DNA from: Carallia brachiata
Taxonomy: Eukaryota > Streptophyta > Magnoliopsida > Malpighiales > Rhizophoraceae
Direction: 5' to 3'
DNA length: 64,000 nt
Assembly (NCBI GenBank): GCA_021464245.1
Contig: JADCRB010000104.1
Coordinates: forward strand, 1 to 64,000
Both the position numbers and the translations under genes were made by a program. The notes under the pieces were generated by a model. The model was given only the letters and a program-made list of their open reading frames with translations. It was not told the DNA's origin and searched no databases. Positions 59,291 through 64,000 of the stretch are shown here, in pieces (the first letter of the stretch is position 1; every line of letters starts with the position of its first letter).

Positions 59291-60694
59291 TGATTTGCAC
59301 AATTCTAGTAACCAAAATTCTAGCAAGTATATTAGTTCAAAAGATAGTATAAAAATTGTGAGTTGAGTGTCATTCTCACAAAGACTGGTATCTAAGTACT
59401 GAAATTTATTCAATTTTTCCTAAGTTAACCCTATCAACAAATTTATAATTTAATTAAATTAAGAATCTAAGACTGAAAATTGGAAAAATAAGAAAACAAC
59501 TGAATTAAAGATTAAAGATAATATGAATTAAAACACTAAGACACATGACTTGGCATCCACATGGCACATAAATTTTTCAGATTTCGATTGAATCAATGAA
59601 GAAGTGGATATGTCATGGCGAAACCCCATAAGTTAATTGTTACCCTTTGGTCCAGGCAATAACAAATCTAATTCTATTTAATGACCACAACTTGGTAACA
59701 ATTTAATTAAATGAGAATTGAATATATAGAATTCCTAACTTACAATGATACTCTGAACACTTTGTCACTAAAAGCTAAACAATGAAACTGATTCAATGGT
59801 ATTTAGTGAGTTTAACCTCATATGATATGGTATTCTTGCCTCTCTTACTCACCACATGGTCTGTGTTTAGATTAAAGTCAAAAAATCATGTAAAGGGTGG
59901 CCAGTCAATTATAAACATTAAACACAATACCGTATACCAACAAAATCCAAATCAAATCAATTCAATCAAAACTATAAAAATCACATCCACATGTCTAACC
60001 TCCTTAAGGCCTTGGTAATAGGAGTTTACCTACTCATAAAATAAAAAGCAACAATCAATCTTGACAAAGACATAGTATGTAATAAATGATAAAGGAAAAC
60101 AAATATGATTCACTTTTAGAAGTCTCGTGCTTTCTCTTCTCTTCTTCTCTTGTTTGAACTTTCTTCAGAGTCTTTTTTCTTTTCTGTCATTCCAACCATC
60201 TGAATATACAACAATCGCCTCCTCAAAGTTCTCCAATTAACTCCTTTATAAGAAAACCCTTTCCTCCTAAAATTTAAGAGTCTTGAAAACCCTAAAAAGG
60301 AAAACTTTAATATACTTCTTTTTCACTATGCAGAGTCCTATTAAAATTGAAATAGGTTAAGGTTTTAAACTACTTGTACCCAACGTCCATTTAATTACAT
60401 TTCCTTCCAAAACAGACAAATTTCTTTTCTCGTGAGATTGGTTTATCGCTGACTTGTTCCAGTAAATTGATCAAAATTTTCTAGTAACTTTCAACTTTTG
60501 ATCTCCTAGTCGCATCGGTCGATCAATCAAAATTTTTTGTCAAAAAATCTGACTTTCCCTACACAACACAAATAATAAGCCAAGTCAAACATTTATACTA
60601 TTTACAAAATATTTTCTCACGAATTAACCCAAAAATCAATCAAAATTAAGTAATTAAAGACATTAAATATAGTATAAATATGAACTTATCAACA
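59291..60694 (-). repeat. 5' LTR of the gypsy element
   Basis: On the + strand starts TGATTTGCACAATTCTAG and ends GAACTTATCAACA, so TG...CA on both strands. Length 1404 bp. It contains a CT-rich stretch near 60130-60180. The bases right after it (ATATA, 60695-60699) would be the target duplication, but its partner on the left was not found. Confidence 0.7.
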
Positions 60695-60699
60695 ATATA

Positions 60700-62188
60700 G
60701 CTCTCACAACTTTCCCTCAATCAGGAGGTCATGGAGGGTGTGGTGGTCGTGCAGGCTGTGGTTCTGGTAAATGAGGGATTGCTTGTGAACATTTTGGGAA
60801 GCTTGTATATTTGAAATAATTTTGTTGGTCGTTGTCTTATAACCCGCCAGTTAATAATAATAGTGGAAAATTTCTCGCTACTATTAGCAGTGAACTTCTA
60901 CTTTCTACACCTAACTATCATCCATTATAGCCAACTCCCAAGGAACAACAGAGTGAGAGTAGATTGCCTATGATGATCTTTGAGGATTATCATCAACAAT
61001 ATATGCAATATTAGCTTGGAAGACAGTCAGGTAATTCCCCTATTGGTACTTTTGTTCAAACAATTAACCATATTGCTTGTGCATCTGTGAACTTATGTTT
61101 TTGGATGATTGGTTGTGGAGCCTCATACCATATATCGCAGGAATTGCAAATATATTATCTTCCTATCATCATTCCCTTAGTTTGTTGGCTATTATTGTGG
61201 AAAATAGAACCTCTCTTGTTGTCTAAAGGATTGGTGCAACTCTACTTACACCATTGATACCTTTATCAACTATTTTATGTATCTCAAACTCTCATTTTAA
61301 TTTCTTATTTGTTAGTTAGATTACCCATCAGTTAAATTATTGTATCTCATTCTTTCTTATTCATTGCATTTTTCGAGATTTTATGAAGAGGAAGATGATT
61401 AGGTAGGGGTAGTGTGTCAAGCGGCCTTTACATGTTGGATGATGTTCTAGTTGCATGTTTGGGGGTGTCTCTTATACCATTTGATGTTCACTCTTTATCA
61501 GTCACAGAGAACTTGTTTTCATATTTTTGAGTCTCTTTTTGATGTTCCGAGTGAGCCATGTCAGTTTGCAAAAAACCATTACATGTCATCCATGTCTCAA
61601 GTAAATAAATGAGCATATGCTCCGTTTGACATTATTCATTCTAATGTTTGGGATTCATCTCTCATAACTGTTGTGTTAAGCTTTTATTACTTTGTTATAT
61701 TTGTTGATGACTATTCCAAGATGACATAAATTAATCTTATGAAAAATCATTCTGAGTTATTTACCTTGTTATCCACATTTTGTGGTGAAATTAATACTCA
61801 ATTATCTACTCTAATTCGTGTTTTATATACCGATAATGTTGCCGAATATTTTTCTTCTTTTTTTTTCTACTTATTTGTCCCAGAAAGGGATTATTCATCA
61901 GTCATCTTATCTCTATACTCCTCAATAAAATAGAGTAGCTAAAGGCAAGAATCGACTTTTGTTAGAGGTTACTAGAGCCCTATTATTTCATATGAGGGTC
62001 CCAAAGATATTTTGGAATAAGACAGTCAAGACGGCATGTTATCTCATTAACAAACTTCTCTCATCTATACTTTGAGGGGGAGTCTCTTTATTGGGTATTA
62101 TTTCTTAAAAAGCCCATTTTTGTTCTCCCTCTTTAAGTTTTTGAGTGTGTTTGTTACGTTTGTCATACACTCCCTCACATCATCAAAA
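60700..62188 (+). pseudogene. Ty1/copia gag-protease-integrase fragment (plus strand)
   Basis: Heavily broken. About 61100-61140 gives WMIGCGASYHIS, the protease active-site block with the catalytic D changed to G (normally W..DSGAS). About 61560-61760 gives CQFAKNHYMSS, FDIIHSNVWDSS and FVIFVDDYSKMT of integrase. 61800-62060 gives LYTDNVAEYFS, GIIHQSSYLYTPQ(N), RLLLEVTRALLFHMRVPKIF and FWNKTVKTACYLIN across frames. It stops abruptly at the LTR of the next element and begins at the gypsy LTR, so it is an older element broken by two later insertions. Confidence 0.75.
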
Positions 62189-62623
62189 TGTTAGGTTTCA
62201 AAAAAATAAATCTCATCATAAAAAACATTGATTTTAGATCTTGAAACTGAATAAAATCGTATAAACGGTGTACCTGAACTTGTAGAAGTCATAGCCATCT
62301 TTACGTCAGAATAGAGATTGAAGCTTTTTTTTAACTTAATAACTGATTTCTCTCTCCTGACCTTTACTGCATTCACACGCTTTCATGGAGTTTTCGTGTG
62401 TCTGTAGAAAGAGAGAGGATCATATATATATACAAAACTTTAGGATTTTAATTTAGGCATGTCCATCAATGCCCGAATTACATCTTCCTAATTAATCGGA
62501 CCACATTAATGATTTATTCTTTAATAGCACTTTTTTTTTTTTTGTACACTTCAAGTAAACCAGTTATAGTAATTACTTTGTCCTTACTCAAAGAAAATCT
62601 TAAATGAGGAATAAATTCTAACA
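62189..62623 (-). repeat. 3' LTR of a second Ty1/copia element
   Basis: 435 bp; + strand TGTTAGGTTTC...AAATTCTAACA. The purine tract (minus GGCCAAGTGAGAGAA) lies immediately to its right at about 62624-62638. A TATA-like (TA)n run is at about 62425-62434 and the complement would drive minus-strand transcription. The other LTR lies beyond the window. Confidence 0.8.
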
Positions 62624-63013
62624 TTCTCTCACTTGGCCTGATTATAATCTGTATTTTAATCGTTATGCACAAATGACGATAATGTTTAATCTCTCGTGAT
62701 TCCATCATAAAGTCACAATATGATAAACTGTTCAGTGCGAATTATGACAGTCATACCTTATTAATTTAGAATACTTCCTTTCATATACCACAACACTTGC
62801 AGATTACTATATCAGGCTCATAAGGTATATATATGAAATATAATTTCATAATGGTCCACAATAATGTCTTATAGAGACTTTTCTATTAAACTTAAAACTT
62901 TAAGTGTACACAATCATAAGGTAACAGAAAAACATAATGTGTATCAGAAACACATAAATGAGCTCAAAGTGTTATTACATGTATAAAATATCAATTATCA
63001 ATACAACCAAGTC

Positions 63014-64000
63014 TCATCTGATAACATATTCTCTAAAAAACATAGGTTGTAAACCTTTTATTAAAGGATCTGCGATCATGAGATTTGTACTAATATGCTC
63101 AATAGGCACTCTCTGATTCTGAACCTCCCCCTTAACGACAAAATACTTTAATTCCATATGTTTGGCACCCTTTGAGTATTTGTCGTTCTTGGAGAAGAAT
63201 ACTGCTACAGAATTATCACAATAAATTTTTAACGGCTTGGTAATGGTGTTGACAACTTCAAGTCTTGAAATAAAATTTTGCAGCCATAATGCATGAATCG
63301 TAACCACAAAACATGCTACAAATTATGCTTCCATAGTGAATGAAGTAATGATAGACTGTTTCGCACTTTTCCATAATATTGCTCCTTCAGCTAACAGAAA
63401 TAGATAACCAAAAGTGGACTTTCTACTATCAAGGCATCCGGCAAATCTGAATCTGAATATTCAATCACTTTTAAAAGGTTAAATTTTTTATACATGAGCA
63501 TATAATTTTTTGTTCCTTGTAGGTAGCTTATCACTTTCTTTGTAGCTTTCCAATAATCTATTCCAAGATTACCTTGATATCTACCTGACATTCCGACTGC
63601 GAAATTGATATCCAGTCTAGTGCAAGTTTGCAAATATATTAGGCTACCAACAACAGAGGCATATGGGATTGACTCCATTGCTTTCACATCATTCTTAGGA
63701 CATTACATGAGACTAAATTTGTCACCCTTCTGTATGAGAGCAATCTCAGGTGAATACTTATCTTTATTAAATCTCTCTAGAATTTTCTCGATGTAACCTT
63801 TCTGAGACAATCCCAATAATCCTTGTGATTTATCACGGAATATCTCTATTCCTATCACATAGGATGCCTCTCCCATATCCTTTATTTCAAAATTCTTTGA
63901 GAGAAAATCTTTAGTCTCACGCAATATACTTAAGTCATTATCAGCAAGTAAAATGTCGTCAACATATGAGACTAAAAAGATGAACTTACTCTCACTAATC
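63014..64000 (-). pseudogene. Ty1/copia RT-RNase H of the second element, truncated by window edge
   Basis: 63703-63924: LSKNFEIKDMGEASYVIGIE, SQKGYIEKILERFNKDKYSP. 63391-63687: IPYASVVGSLIYLQTCTRLD, VISYLQGTKNYMLMYKK. 63014-63307: KPLKIYCDNSVAVFFSKNDK, IEHISTNLMIADPLIKGL. The catalytic YVDDI region is at the right edge (about 63955-63966). Frames are interrupted near 63690-63702 and 63308-63390, so this copy is inactive. The element continues beyond 64000. Confidence 0.88.

Larger units (their letters stand above)
53100..60694 (-). mobile_element. Decayed Ty3/gypsy retrotransposon (Athila/Tat-like)
   Basis: On the minus strand: 5' LTR (60694-59291), primer site, gag, reverse transcriptase, RNase H, integrase, then a long non-coding region (about 53900-53100). 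RT before integrase defines Ty3/gypsy. The primer site resembles the tRNA-Asp type TGGCGCCGTTGCC..., used by Athila/Tat elements, and gag/RT blocks also fit that group. All ORFs carry stops or frameshifts. The 3' LTR is not recognisable, so the left boundary is approximate. Confidence 0.8.

Overview
This is nuclear DNA of a flowering plant, most likely a eudicot. The genes have many short exons with GT..AG introns rich in T and A, long AT-rich spacers, CT microsatellites in 5' leaders, plant-specific families (DCD domain, chloroplast omega-3 desaturase, plant LCAT-like phospholipase), and a dense load of plant transposons: Helitron, Au-SINE, Ty1/copia, Ty3/gypsy, PIF/Harbinger and Mutator-type elements. 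There are no operons, prokaryotic signals, rRNA, tRNA or CRISPR arrays.

Only two genes look intact, both on the + strand. (1) An LCAT4-type cytosolic phospholipase A / lecithin:cholesterol acyltransferase-like gene at 6848-16423 has 11 coding exons and encodes 538 aa. (2) A chloroplast IMPL1-type inositol monophosphatase-like gene at 45809-51296 has 10 coding exons and encodes 400 aa. In both, every exon joins in phase and the catalytic motifs are present. They are unrelated metabolic genes and nothing suggests joint regulation.

Layout. 1-3.0 kb: a DCD-domain gene broken by one frameshift and three in-frame stops. 4.8-5.9 kb: a complete non-autonomous Helitron (- strand) carrying its own tandem repeats. 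6.5-16.6 kb: LCAT4, with a near-perfect hairpin, a 177-bp tandem duplication, an RTE LINE fragment and an Au-SINE in its introns. 17.2-22.1 kb: a decayed Ty1/copia element (-). 22.6-23.4 kb: a solo LTR with perfect target-site duplication. 23.6-23.8 kb: a SINE-like retroposon with a 13-bp duplication. 24.2-26.7 kb: a promoter-plus-leader unit present in three copies. 27.3-42.9 kb: a graveyard of gene remnants, namely an MCM4 helicase fragment, the C-terminal half of an NPC1-like sterol transporter, a segmental duplication, a nested Harbinger element carrying an ABCG exon, then the N-terminal half of an NPC1-like gene. 43.0-44.3 kb: a Pack-MULE-like element carrying a protein phosphatase 7 exon and a chloroplast omega-3 desaturase (FAD7/8) first exon in opposite orientations. 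44.7-45.2 kb: a foldback element just upstream of IMPL1. 51.3-64.0 kb: a nested retrotransposon pile (Mutator-type MITE, Ty3/gypsy, copia fragment, second copia running off the right edge).

The most interesting content is the two Pack-type elements (43.0-44.3 kb and 35.2-36.2 kb), which carry pieces of unrelated host genes, and the transcribed hairpin in LCAT4 intron 2. All calls rest on reading the sequence and on remembered family motifs; no database search was run.
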